From assembly GCF_004124325.1 (NCBI RefSeq), contig NZ_QBDT01000001.1:7192001-7256000 (forward strand): a stretch of 64,000 nucleotides of DNA, written 5' to 3'. Positions 41,978-50,663 of this stretch are shown here, one piece after another (positions within the stretch are counted from its first letter, which is position 1; each line of letters begins with the position of its first letter). The DNA is from Streptomyces sp. L2. GTDB lineage: Bacteria > Actinomycetota > Actinomycetes > Streptomycetales > Streptomycetaceae. The notes below the pieces were generated by a model. The model worked only from the letters and a program-made list of their open reading frames with translations, made no database searches and was not told the DNA's origin. A program made the position numbers and the translations under genes.

Positions 41978-43759
41978 TCAGTCCGGTGACGGCCCCTCGT
42001 CGAGGCGGGCCGCGCACTCCAGCAGCATGGCGTGCACGAACGCCTGGGGCAGGTTGCCGCGCAACTGCCGCTGGCGCACGTCGTACTCCTCCGCGAACAG
42101 ACCGGCCGGCCCGCACGCCGACCGGGTCCGCTCGAACCAGCGCCAGGCCCGCTGCCGGTCACCGAGGTGACAGGTGGCCAGGGCCATGGTGAACCCGCAG
42201 AGCAGGAACGCCCCTTCGGCCTCGCCCAGCGGGATGCCCTCGTGGTCGAACCGGTAGAGGTAGCCGTCCTCGCCCAGACAGTCCTCGATGTACGCGCGCG
42301 TGGTGGCCGCGCTGGGGTCGCCGGCGGGCATGCAGCCGCGGGCCACCGGCACCAGCAGGGCCGCCTCGGGGCCGTCGTCGTCCGCCGCCCGGCGCCAGCG
42401 GCCGTCGGGCCGCAGACAGCGGCGGCGGGTCTCGGCGAGGATGACCTCGGCCGTCTTGGCGCACCGTTCGCTCGTCGCGCCGGGCAGCACCTCCGCGATC
42501 CGGCGCAGCCCGCACACCACGCTCAGCCGCGAGTGGGTCCACCACCGGTCGTCCAGCTCCCACAGACCGGCGTCGGGCCGCTGCCAGTTGCGCTCGACCG
42601 CGTCCACCGCCACGGTCACCGCCTGCTCCGCCTCCGGAGTGAGCCGGTCGTGCCGGGCGGCGGCCGCGAACAGCTGCAGTGCCTCGCCGAAGGTGTCGAG
42701 CTGGAACTGGGTGGCGGCCGCGTTGCCGATCCGGTCGCTGCCTCCCGGGTAGCCGGGCAGCGGCAGCGTCGACTCCTGGGGGACCGGCCCCCCGGTCACC
42801 GTGTAGGCGGGGCGGACCGCGTCGCCGTCGACGAGGATGCGCTCGGCCACGAAACGCACCGCGCCGTCGAGCAGCGGGTGCGGCCGGTGCGCGGCGACGG
42901 CCAGGCCGGCGTAGCTCTGGTCGCGCAGCCAGGCGAAGCGGTAGTCGTAGCTGCGCCCGCTGTTCGCCCGCTCCGGCAGCGAGGTCGTGGCCGCCGCGAC
43001 CATGCCGCCCGAGTCGCTGGTCAGGCCGCGCAGTACGGCGTACGCGTGCCGCGCGTCGCGGGGCGCGGCGAGGTCGGAGCAGTCCGGTACGGCGTCCTTC
43101 CACTGCTGTTCCGTCTCCCGCCACAGCCGGCCGGGCTCCAGTGGGCCGGCGCCGGGCCGTTCGGACAGCTCCAGCACCAGGTCGTGTTCCTCGCCCTCGG
43201 CCAGCCGGAACTCGCCGCGCAGCCCCTCCTCGCCCCAGGAGGCCCGGTGCGCGCCGAGCAGCCGCAGGTGCAGTCCGCCGGCCCGGGCCGTCCACACCTC
43301 CCCGTCCAGCCGGGCATCGCGCACCCGCTCGGAACCGAACCCCGGGCGGGGGTCGAGAATCATCCGCAGCCGGGCCGCGCCGCGTTCCACCCGCATCCTG
43401 CGCAGCAGCACGAGCCGGTCGGACGACGCGGGCATCGCCAGGGCGTCCCGGCACTCCACGACGCTGTCCCGGGTCACCCAGCGGCTCACCCAGATCAGGG
43501 TGCCGTCCTCGTAGTAGCCGCCCCAGACGTGCCAGTCGTCGGTGGGCGTGACCGCGAAGTGCCCGGCACCGCCGATCAGGGACGAGAAGACCGCGTCGTC
43601 GTGCCAGCGGGGGGCGCAGAGCCAGACGATCCTGCCCTTGGGGTCGACCAGCGCTCCGCGTTCGCCGTCCGCGAGGGTCGCGTAGTCACGGAGCACCCAG
43701 GGCGGGCAGCCGCCGTCACGCGGGGGCGGTGTCGCATCCGAATCCGTATCGTCACCCAT
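41978..43759 (-). CDS. GH15 family glucoamylase/trehalase-like protein
   Basis: The 593-residue protein has the bacterial GH15 layout: N-terminal beta-sandwich (about 20-230), linker helices, and an (alpha/alpha)6 barrel with SYDYRFAWLRDQSYAGLAV, DAGLWELDDRWWTHSRLSVV (likely catalytic acid Glu) and GLFAEEYD (likely catalytic base). No signal peptide is present, so it acts inside the cell on alpha-glucans or trehalose; some actinobacterial members are trehalases. Its ATG overlaps the upstream small gene by eight bases. Confidence 0.85.
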   Translation of the reverse strand: MGDDTDSDATPPPRDGGCPPWVLRDYATLADGERGALVDPKGRIVWLCAPRWHDDAVFSSLIGGAGHFAVTPTDDWHVWGGYYEDGTLIWVSRWVTRDSVVECRDALAMPASSDRLVLLRRMRVERGAARLRMILDPRPGFGSERVRDARLDGEVWTARAGGLHLRLLGAHRASWGEEGLRGEFRLAEGEEHDLVLELSERPGAGPLEPGRLWRETEQQWKDAVPDCSDLAAPRDARHAYAVLRGLTSDSGGMVAAATTSLPERANSGRSYDYRFAWLRDQSYAGLAVAAHRPHPLLDGAVRFVAERILVDGDAVRPAYTVTGGPVPQESTLPLPGYPGGSDRIGNAAATQFQLDTFGEALQLFAAAARHDRLTPEAEQAVTVAVDAVERNWQRPDAGLWELDDRWWTHSRLSVVCGLRRIAEVLPGATSERCAKTAEVILAETRRRCLRPDGRWRRAADDDGPEAALLVPVARGCMPAGDPSAATTRAYIEDCLGEDGYLYRFDHEGIPLGEAEGAFLLCGFTMALATCHLGDRQRAWRWFERTRSACGPAGLFAEEYDVRQRQLRGNLPQAFVHAMLLECAARLDEGPSPD

Positions 43760-44174
43760 GGCACTCGGGCTTACCCCGGTGCGGCGACCGGAAACGCGTG
43801 CTGCGCCGACCGGCCCCGGATCCCGGGAGCGGGGCCGGGGCCTCGGAGTGCCGTGCGGCCGACCGCGCCGTACGCACCGCGAACGCCCCGGCGACGACGA
43901 AGTCGGCCAGCGCGGCGGTACGCCAGCGCCGGCTGGCCAGGGCGAGGGCGGCCATGCTCGCCGCGTGCAGCGCGTCGGGCACGGCCGCCCACCGGGCGGG
44001 TACGACGCCCCAGGCGCCGGCCAGCCCCTGCGCCACCTGCCGGGCGCCGAGCAGTCGCACCGCGCCGCGGGCGGCCCGGCTCGCGGTGGTGTGCGGGCAG
44101 CGGCTCAGCACGCCGCCCGGGAACACCACGAGCGTGGAACCCCACGCGACGCGGACGGCGTTCTCCGGCACCAT
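43752..44174 (-). CDS. Small hypothetical protein upstream of the GH15 gene
   Basis: The 140-residue protein is Ala/Arg/Val rich with two weakly hydrophobic helices (about 50-75 and 85-105) and a basic, Pro/Ser-rich C-terminal tail. GGAGGTGGC lies before both ATG 44174 and the in-frame GTG 44177. Its end overlaps the GH15 start, so it is a real coupled gene. It may be a peripheral membrane protein. Family not recognised. Confidence 0.65.
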   Translation of the reverse strand: MVPENAVRVAWGSTLVVFPGGVLSRCPHTTASRAARGAVRLLGARQVAQGLAGAWGVVPARWAAVPDALHAASMAALALASRRWRTAALADFVVAGAFAVRTARSAARHSEAPAPLPGSGAGRRSTRFRSPHRGKPECHG

Positions 44175-44195
44175 CACGCCACCTCCTCGGGTCTA

Positions 44196-44942
44196 TCAGG
44201 CCGGACCGTCGGCCCCGGACCGGGCCGGGCCGGGCGGGGGGCTGGTGCTGGGCGAGCCGCTCGGAGCGCCCGGGCGGCTTGGTGAGCCGCTCGGCGCGGG
44301 CGTCGCGCTCGGGGTCCCGCTCGGTGACGGGGTCGAGCTCGGTGACGGGGCCGGCGAGGCCGAGCCGGCCGGTGCGACGCCGGTCACCTCCCCGGTGACG
44401 GCGTCGACGCGGTAGGCGTGGACGCGGTGCGGCCCCACCGTCTCGATGGTGACCGACCAGACCGTGCGGCCCGTGGCGTCCTTCTCCAGCCGGACGTCGG
44501 TCACCTTCCCGTACTCCGGCATCCGCACCCGGTCGACCGCCTCCTCGGGCAGCAGCTTCGCGCCGGCGACCAGCGTGCCGGTGCGCGTCTTCGAGGCGGC
44601 CGACTGACCGGCTGGCACGTCCGCCCCCAGCACGTCGCCCCCGGCGGCCCCGACGCGGACGAGGTGTTCGGTGCCGTCCTCGGTGGCGACGCTCGTCCGC
44701 CACACCGGGGCGACGGTGTTCACCCGGCTCAGCCCGACGGAGACCAGCCTGCTGCCGGACACCTCGTCCAGCGCCTTGCGGATGGCCCGGTCGTACTCCG
44801 TCTCCACCTGGGGCAGGACCTCGGAAGGGTGCGTCGGCGGCGGGCCGCTGCACGCGGCGGCGGTACCGGCGAGCAACGCCGCCGCCACGACGAACCCGAA
44901 CCGGCGGCGCCGTCCGGTCCTGCTCCCTGGGGGATGGGCCAT
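44196..44942 (-). CDS. PepSY-like lipoprotein
   Basis: The 248-residue protein has a basic N-terminus, a hydrophobic stretch and the lipobox GTAAAC. Two PepSY-like repeats follow (residues 50-110 and 120-185, the second ending in VHAYRVDAVTGEVTGV). The last 60 residues are Ser/Pro/Gly repeats of the SPSGTPS type, probably a flexible cell-wall spacer. PepSY lipoproteins are thought to inhibit proteases or sense the envelope. GGAAGG precedes the ATG. Confidence 0.75.
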   Translation of the reverse strand: MAHPPGSRTGRRRRFGFVVAAALLAGTAAACSGPPPTHPSEVLPQVETEYDRAIRKALDEVSGSRLVSVGLSRVNTVAPVWRTSVATEDGTEHLVRVGAAGGDVLGADVPAGQSAASKTRTGTLVAGAKLLPEEAVDRVRMPEYGKVTDVRLEKDATGRTVWSVTIETVGPHRVHAYRVDAVTGEVTGVAPAGSASPAPSPSSTPSPSGTPSATPAPSGSPSRPGAPSGSPSTSPPPGPARSGADGPA

Positions 44943-45108
44943 GGTGCGTGCCTGCCTTCCTGTCCCGGCCGCGCTGCCGCTCGTGAGGTTCCCGCGGTTT
45001 CCCGCCGGCACCGGGGTACGCCCGCAGCCGTTTCCCAAACCGCCCGAGCCCGCGGACGTCACCACCGACCCGCCCGGGCGGGCCACCACGTGTGCGGCCA
45101 GGGGGAGG

Positions 45109-45669
45109 TCACCCCCGGCCGCGCCGCGTCACGACGTCCCGCAGGCGGTCCAGCGGTCCCCAGGCCGGCGCGGTGACCTTGACCAGCGGCGCCGACCGAG
45201 GTGAGCGCGGGCGCGGCCTGGTCGGTGCCGACTCCTCCGTGGGCCGTACGCCGGAGCCCGCCGCGCGCAGCACGTCGGGCGGGCACAGTGCCTGCAACCG
45301 GGGGAAGACCAGTTGCTCCTGCTCCAGCACATGCCGCGTGACCCCGGCCCCGGCGGCCAGCAGCAGCTCCACGAACTCCTCGCCGCGCGGATCCGCGGCC
45401 TCCAGCGCGCTGAGGGTCCATTCGAGTTCCCGGCCCTCGGCGAGCTGCGCTTCGACCCAGTCGTCGCCGTCCACGACGTACCGGCGCACGGTGGGATGCA
45501 GGTGCTCCCGCTCCGCCACCAGATGGCGTACGGCACTGATGCTGATCCGCTCCACCAGCGACGTCCGTTCGGCGCTGCCGGGCGCGGCGGAGCGCACCTG
45601 GTCGAAGAGGCGCTGGATCCGCTGGTGGTCCGCGGTGAGTTCCCCGAGCATGCCGCTCTCGCTCTCCAC
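45109..45669 (-). CDS. Hemerythrin HHE-domain protein
   Basis: The 186-residue protein has a four-helix HHE bundle: LTADHQRIQRLFDQV, ISAVRHLVAEREHLHPTVRR and GVTRHVLEQEQLVFPRL give the His/Glu ligands of a di-iron site. The C-terminal 50 residues are Pro/Arg rich. Such proteins bind oxygen or nitric oxide or act in redox stress. A second HHE gene is at 58683. The GTG start is preceded by GGGAGCC. Confidence 0.82.
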   Translation of the reverse strand: MESESGMLGELTADHQRIQRLFDQVRSAAPGSAERTSLVERISISAVRHLVAEREHLHPTVRRYVVDGDDWVEAQLAEGRELEWTLSALEAADPRGEEFVELLLAAGAGVTRHVLEQEQLVFPRLQALCPPDVLRAAGSGVRPTEESAPTRPRPRSPRSAPLVKVTAPAWGPLDRLRDVVTRRGRG

Positions 45670-45797
45670 TGAAAGGCTCCCTGCCGGCGCGTGACCCCGG
45701 CGCTCTCGCCGGGCTGCCGCGGCCGGCGCCGGCCGGCCGCTGCCGCACCCCGGGTGCCCTCATCGCCCCCGCGTCATGCCTCGGCTTGGCCGCCCGG

Positions 45798-45823
45798 GAT
45801 TGAAAGACGAGCGGCTCGGGTAC
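45798..45823 (+). promoter_or_regulatory. SigB-type promoter before cytochrome b
   Basis: GATT (45798-45801), a 16-nt spacer and GGGTAC (45818-45823) match GNNT-N14-16-GGGTAY. It points to the cytochrome b gene, about 75 bp away. Confidence 0.5.
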
Positions 45824-45897
45824 CCCCGCGCCCGCCGCACGACCGCCGGGCCGTGCGGCGCGAACCGTGGGCCGACGTGGAGGAGCGTGGTGCGGGC

Positions 45898-47553
45898 GTG
45901 CTGCTGCGACGACGCAGGGCGAGGGTACGGGCGAGGGGGCGGCAGGCCGGGTTCCAGACCTATGTCGTGGCCGACCGGCGTGCGCCGGTGTCGGAGCTGG
46001 CGAACCAGTTGCTGCGCAAGGCCTTCCCCGACCACTGGTCGTTCTTCCTGGGCGAGATCGCCCTCTACAGCTTCATCGTGCTGGTGGTGACCGGCACCTA
46101 TCTGACCCTCTACTTCGACCCGAGCCTGGCCGAGGTGCCGTACCGCGGTTCGTACGAGCCGCTGCAGGGGCTCCTCGTCTCCAAGGCCTACGAGTCGACG
46201 CTCCACCTGAGCTTCGACGTGCGCGGCGGCCTGCTGATCCGTCAGATGCACCACTGGTCCGCGCTGGTGTTCGTGGCCGCCATCGGCGTGCACATGCTGC
46301 GGATCTTCTTCACCGGTGCCTTCCGCCGGCCCCGCGAGCTGAACTGGATGATCGGGGTGACCCTCTTCCTGCTCGCGCTCCTGGAGGGGTTCTGCGGCTA
46401 TTCGCTGCCCGACGACCTGCTGTCCGGCACGGGCCTGCGCACCGCCAATTCGATCGTGCTGTCGATCCCGGTCGTCGGGACCTATCTGAGCTTCTTCCTC
46501 TGGGCCGGTCCCTACCCGGGCGAGGCGATCGTCCGGCGGCTCTACATCGTGCACGTGCTCTTCGTGCCGGGCGTGATGATCGCCCTGATCGCCGCCCACC
46601 TGATCCTGGTCGTCTATCTGAAGCACACGCAGTGGGCCGGCCGGGGCAAGACCAACCGGAACGTGGTCGGGCAGCCGATGTACCCCCAGTTCATCGCCAA
46701 GTCCACCGGTCTGGCCCTGATGGTCGCGGGTGCCACGGCGATCCTCGGAGCCGTCGCCCAGATCAACCCCATCTGGGCCTACGGCCCCTACGTGCCGGAC
46801 GTGGTGTCCACCGACGCACAGCCCGACTGGTACGTCGCGTTCCTGGAGGGCGCGCTGCGGCTGATGCCCGGCGTCGAGTGGAACGTGGCCGGGCACACCT
46901 TCATGTGGAACGTCCTCGTGCCCGCCGTCCTGCTGCCGGCCCTGCTGTTCCTGATCCTCTACATGTACCCCGTGTTCGAGCGGTGGGTGACGGGGGACCT
47001 CCGGGAGCACCACATCGCCGACCGGCCGCGCGACCATCCGACCCGGACCGGCCTCGGCGTGGCGGCCGTGGTGTGCTACGCCGTGCTGCTCATGGCGGGC
47101 GGCAACGATGTGCTGGCGTACGAGTTCGACGTCTCCGTCAACATGCTGACCTGGATCTTCCGGGTGGCCGTGTTCGTCGCGCCTGTCCTCGCCTACCACG
47201 TCACCAAGCGCGTGTGCCTGGCGATGCAGAAGCACGAGCGCACGCTGCTGGAGGAGGGCGAGGAGACCGGTGAGGTGATCCAGGACCTGGCCGGCGGGAT
47301 GGGGGAGACCCACGAGAGGCTCGACCAGGACACCCGCTACAAGCTGCTGGTCCGGGACATTCCCCGGCCGCTGGTCCACCCCGGAGCCGACGCCCCGCTG
47401 CACCGCAGGCTGCAGGCGTCGCTGAGTTCCTGGTACTACCGGGACCGGGTCGACATGCCCACCACGGCGGAGGAGCGGCTGCAGATCACGGGCCGCACGG
47501 CCGACCCGGTCTCCGAGGGCGCCGGCGGGGAGGGGAGCGAGGGCGAGGAGTGA
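45898..47553 (+). CDS. QcrB-like cytochrome b subunit, solitary copy
   Basis: The 551-residue protein has the actinobacterial cytochrome b layout: about nine membrane helices, heme ligands in LIRQMHHWSALVFVAAIGVH and IVHVLFVPGVMIALIAAHLI, and the DAQPDWYVAFLEGALRLMPG motif of the Qo region. A 100-residue soluble C-terminus follows, as in QcrB. No Rieske (QcrA) or diheme cytochrome c (QcrC) gene is near, so it is a second copy that must borrow partners or work alone. I chose GTG 45898 (GAGGAG 12 bases upstream); GTG 45877 is possible. A SigB-like promoter precedes it. Confidence 0.83.
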   Translation: MLLRRRRARVRARGRQAGFQTYVVADRRAPVSELANQLLRKAFPDHWSFFLGEIALYSFIVLVVTGTYLTLYFDPSLAEVPYRGSYEPLQGLLVSKAYESTLHLSFDVRGGLLIRQMHHWSALVFVAAIGVHMLRIFFTGAFRRPRELNWMIGVTLFLLALLEGFCGYSLPDDLLSGTGLRTANSIVLSIPVVGTYLSFFLWAGPYPGEAIVRRLYIVHVLFVPGVMIALIAAHLILVVYLKHTQWAGRGKTNRNVVGQPMYPQFIAKSTGLALMVAGATAILGAVAQINPIWAYGPYVPDVVSTDAQPDWYVAFLEGALRLMPGVEWNVAGHTFMWNVLVPAVLLPALLFLILYMYPVFERWVTGDLREHHIADRPRDHPTRTGLGVAAVVCYAVLLMAGGNDVLAYEFDVSVNMLTWIFRVAVFVAPVLAYHVTKRVCLAMQKHERTLLEEGEETGEVIQDLAGGMGETHERLDQDTRYKLLVRDIPRPLVHPGADAPLHRRLQASLSSWYYRDRVDMPTTAEERLQITGRTADPVSEGAGGEGSEGEE

Positions 47554-47612
47554 GCGCGGGCGGGCTGAGCGAGGGCGAGGAGCGGGCGGGGGCGGGGAGT
47601 GCGGACACAAGC

Positions 47613-47644
47613 GTGTCGCGCCCGTGCGACGACGGGCGCGACAC
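47613..47644. terminator. Perfect 13-bp bidirectional terminator
   Basis: GTGTCGCGCCCGT (47613-47625) pairs perfectly with ACGGGCGCGACAC (47632-47644) around a 6-nt loop, between the convergent cytochrome b and SPW genes. Confidence 0.8.
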
Positions 47645-47660
47645 CTGGGGACGGTGGAAT

Positions 47661-48116
47661 TCACCGGTGTGGTCGGCGGGCCCTGCTCATGCCGACGGTC
47701 AGCCCCATCGCGGCCAGCCCCAGCAACAGGGTCACGGCACCCGTGAAGCAGTTGTTCCACACGATGCCGGCGCGCGCGCCGTGGGTCGCGGTGACCACCC
47801 AGGGCGCGACGATCAGCCACACGCCGAGCGGCGCGATCACCCAGGCCAGCCGGAGCATCCGCTCCGGTGCCAGGACCAGTCCGAGACCGATCAGGCCCAC
47901 GGTGATACCGACGATGAGGTTGTTGACGGTGATGTTGGGGTCACTCGCCGAGAAGTGGATGACCCAGGGGGATATGGCGCAGTAGACACCCGCCAGGAGA
48001 ATCAGTCCCTCGACGGCGATCGCCGGGCCGCTGGAGGCAGTGCGCTCCAGCCGCTCCCGCATCTCCGCTATCTCGGGGTGGGTGCCCATCCAGCCTGTGT
48101 TCTGCGCGTACGACAT
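47661..48116 (-). CDS. SPW repeat membrane protein
   Basis: The 151-residue protein has four membrane helices in two repeats, each with the Ser/Ala-Pro-Trp motif (AISPWVIHF and IVAPWVV) that names the SPW family. The N-terminal 35 residues are soluble and include ERLERTASSG. Function is unknown; SPW proteins are often found near stress and respiratory genes in actinobacteria. ATG 48116 follows GAGAGGAGA at a suitable distance. Confidence 0.82.
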   Translation of the reverse strand: MSYAQNTGWMGTHPEIAEMRERLERTASSGPAIAVEGLILLAGVYCAISPWVIHFSASDPNITVNNLIVGITVGLIGLGLVLAPERMLRLAWVIAPLGVWLIVAPWVVTATHGARAGIVWNNCFTGAVTLLLGLAAMGLTVGMSRARRPHR

Positions 48117-48211
48117 CTCTGCCGTCTCCTCTCGGGGAGAGGGTTTATTGCCTTGTGCAACGAATCCCCCCTTTCGGGTGGTTTATCCATCTTTTATGTG
48201 GATTTCTCGCG

Positions 48212-48604
48212 TCAGGCGTCGCCCCGGCCGGAGAACTCGAAGACCATCCCGGAGACGCCCCCGCCGAGCAGGCCGAGCCCGATGAGGGAGAGCCACGCCC
48301 CGTAGATGAGGCCGACGGCCAGCAGCGTCACACCGGCGGCGGTGACCACGGGGTACGGGCTGTGCGGGGGGAAGAAGTCGACCCGGCCGCTGCGCTCCTG
48401 GATCTCCCCGTCCGGGCGGTCCTCCGGCCGCCGGCCCTTGCGCTTGTAGTTCATGACGAGGAAGAACGTGATCACCGACGACATGAGGCACGAGACGGTG
48501 AGCGCCGCGATGCCGGCGGGTTCGCGCGCGAACCAGATGTAGGCGACGTCGGTCAGCAGGAAGAAGACGGCCACGCCGCCGAAGAGATACGCCTCGTGCT
48601 TCAT
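48212..48604 (-). CDS. ctaF: Cytochrome c oxidase subunit IV (actinobacterial)
   Basis: The 130-residue protein has four membrane helices and the actinobacterial CtaF pattern ([38 protein letters not shown]). It is a structural subunit of the aa3 oxidase. Its ATG overlaps the ctaD stop by four bases (ATGA), so it is translated with it. Confidence 0.88.
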   Translation of the reverse strand: MKHEAYLFGGVAVFFLLTDVAYIWFAREPAGIAALTVSCLMSSVITFFLVMNYKRKGRRPEDRPDGEIQERSGRVDFFPPHSPYPVVTAAGVTLLAVGLIYGAWLSLIGLGLLGGGVSGMVFEFSGRGDA

Positions 48605-50319
48605 TCGCTCTGCGTCCCTAGGGTGTCGGGGGTGGGTTCCACGTCGCCGTGCTCCTCCTCGGGCAGCACCCGCAGGACCTCCGGATGGTGCAGGTCGAAG
48701 GCCGGGGAGTCGGACCGTACCCGCGGCAGCGCGTGGAAGTTGTGCCGCGGCGGGGGACAGGAGGTCGCCCATTCCAGGGAGCGGCCGTAGCCCCACGGGT
48801 CGTCGACCTCGACCATCTCGCCGTAGCGGGCCGTCTTCCACACGTTGTAGAGGAACGGCAGCGTCGACATGCCGAGCAGGAACGCGCCGATCGACGAGAT
48901 GGTGTTCAGGGTGGTGAAGCCGTCCGCGGCCAGGTAGTCGGCGTACCGGCGGGGCATGCCCATCGCGCCGAGCCAGTGCTGGACGAGGAACGTGGTCTGG
49001 AAGCCGACGAACAGCGTCCAGAAGTGGATGCGGCCCAGCCGTTCGTCGAGCATCCGGCCCGTCCACTTGGGCCACCAGAAGTAGAAGCCGCCGAACGTGG
49101 CGAACACGATCGTCCCGAACAGCACGTAGTGCAGGTGGGCCACGATGAAGTAGCTGTCGGTCACGTGGAAGTCCAGCGGGGGCGAGGCGATCAGGACGCC
49201 GCTGAGCCCGCCCAGCAGGAAGGTCACCAGGAAGCCCAGCGACCACAGCATGGGGGTCTCGAACGAGAGGCTGCCCTGCCACATCGTGCCGATCCAGTTG
49301 AAGAACTTCACCCCGGTGGGCACCGCGATCAGGAAGGACATCAGGGAGAAGAACGGCAGCAGCACCGCACCGGTGGCGAACATGTGGTGCGCCCACACGG
49401 TGGCCGACAGCATGGTGATCGCGATCGTCGCCCCCACCATGCCGACGTAGCCGAACACCGGTTTGCGGCTGAACACCGGGATGATCTCCGTGACCACGCC
49501 GAAGAACGGCAGCGCCACGATGTAGACCTCCGGATGGCCGAAGAACCAGAACAGGTGCTGCCACAGCAGCGATCCGCCGGTGGCCGGGTCGAAGATGTGG
49601 GCCCCGAACTGGCGGTCCGCCACCAGGGCCAGCAGCAGCGCCGTGAGCACGGGGAAGGCCAGCAGCACCAGGATCGACGTGAACAGGATGTTCCACGTGA
49701 AGATCGGCATCCGGAACATCGTCATCCCCGGACAGCGCAGGCACATGATGGTGGCGATGAAGTTCACCGCGCCGAGCGTCGTGCTCAGACCCGCGACCGC
49801 CAGGCCCAGCGCCCACAGGTCACCGCCGTGCCCGGGGCTGTGCACCTCGCTGTTCAGCGGCGCGTAGGCGAACCAGCCGAAGGGCGCCGCACCGTGGTTG
49901 GCGAGGAACCCGCCGAGCACGGTGAGCCCCCCGAAGAGGAAGAGCCAGTACGTCAGGGCGTTCAGCCGGGGGAACGCCACGTCGGGCGCACCGATCTGCA
50001 GCGGCATCACCGCGTTCGCGAAACCGGCGAACGTGGGGGTGCCGAACAGCAGCATCATGATCGTGCCGTGGATGGTGAACAGCTCGTTGTACTGCTGCTC
50101 GGTGACGATCTGCATGCCCGGCCGGGCCAGTTCGGCCCGCATGAGCATCGCCATCGTCCCGGCCACCAGGAAGAACCCGAACGACGTGACGAGGTACAGG
50201 TTCCCGATCTTCTTGTGGTCGGTGGTGGTCAGGTAGTCCCTGATCCGCTCGCCCGTGCTGACGCGAGGGTTCCGCTCGGCATCCCGTGTTCCGCCCTGCC
50301 CCGGATGCGTTGTCGACAT
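48601..50319 (-). CDS. ctaD: Cytochrome c oxidase subunit I
   Basis: The 572-residue protein is a full-length heme-copper oxidase subunit I with 12 helices: low-spin heme ligand in [12 protein letters not shown], CuB ligands in [13 protein letters not shown] and [13 protein letters not shown], and [17 protein letters not shown] for both hemes. The proton-channel phrase [14 protein letters not shown] is present. GGAGGGCGCTCA precedes ATG 50319. Subunits II and III (ctaC, ctaE) are not encoded nearby, so this is a duplicate ctaD-ctaF pair that likely uses partners from the main locus. Confidence 0.92.
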   Translation of the reverse strand: MSTTHPGQGGTRDAERNPRVSTGERIRDYLTTTDHKKIGNLYLVTSFGFFLVAGTMAMLMRAELARPGMQIVTEQQYNELFTIHGTIMMLLFGTPTFAGFANAVMPLQIGAPDVAFPRLNALTYWLFLFGGLTVLGGFLANHGAAPFGWFAYAPLNSEVHSPGHGGDLWALGLAVAGLSTTLGAVNFIATIMCLRCPGMTMFRMPIFTWNILFTSILVLLAFPVLTALLLALVADRQFGAHIFDPATGGSLLWQHLFWFFGHPEVYIVALPFFGVVTEIIPVFSRKPVFGYVGMVGATIAITMLSATVWAHHMFATGAVLLPFFSLMSFLIAVPTGVKFFNWIGTMWQGSLSFETPMLWSLGFLVTFLLGGLSGVLIASPPLDFHVTDSYFIVAHLHYVLFGTIVFATFGGFYFWWPKWTGRMLDERLGRIHFWTLFVGFQTTFLVQHWLGAMGMPRRYADYLAADGFTTLNTISSIGAFLLGMSTLPFLYNVWKTARYGEMVEVDDPWGYGRSLEWATSCPPPRHNFHALPRVRSDSPAFDLHHPEVLRVLPEEEHGDVEPTPDTLGTQSE

Positions 50320-50663
50320 TGAGCGCCCTCCACGCGGTGAACCGACGGGCCGGCGTCCGGCCACGAACGCGACCGGGTTAGCCGCCACCGCCTGCTTCTA
50401 AACCCGGGCGCGCGCCGCCTGCGCCCGGGCCCGCTGCACCGTGCGGGTGACACCGCGCGCGCGTCACCCGGCCCGGGCCGACCTCCGGCCCGCAGGGCCG
50501 TGAGGCTGGGGAGCCGGCGGCACCGCCCGGGCGCCCGGCACCCGTTCGGCGGCGTCCGGAAGGCGGGGCCGGCGACGCGACAACAGAATGATCTTTGCAT
50601 GCGGCAACCGAATCGGGGGACTCGCTGCGCCAGCCACGTCCCTGCCGACAGTCCGAGGCTCCC
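50320..50663. other. 344-bp divergent intergenic region
   Basis: No gene is seen. It holds the promoters of ctaD (minus) and the sigma factor (plus). CGGGTGAC...GTCACCCG forms an 8-bp inverted repeat near 50445-50470. A weak SigB-like match (GTTT at 50403-50400, 16 nt, GGCTAA at 50383-50378, minus strand) faces ctaD. Confidence 0.5.
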
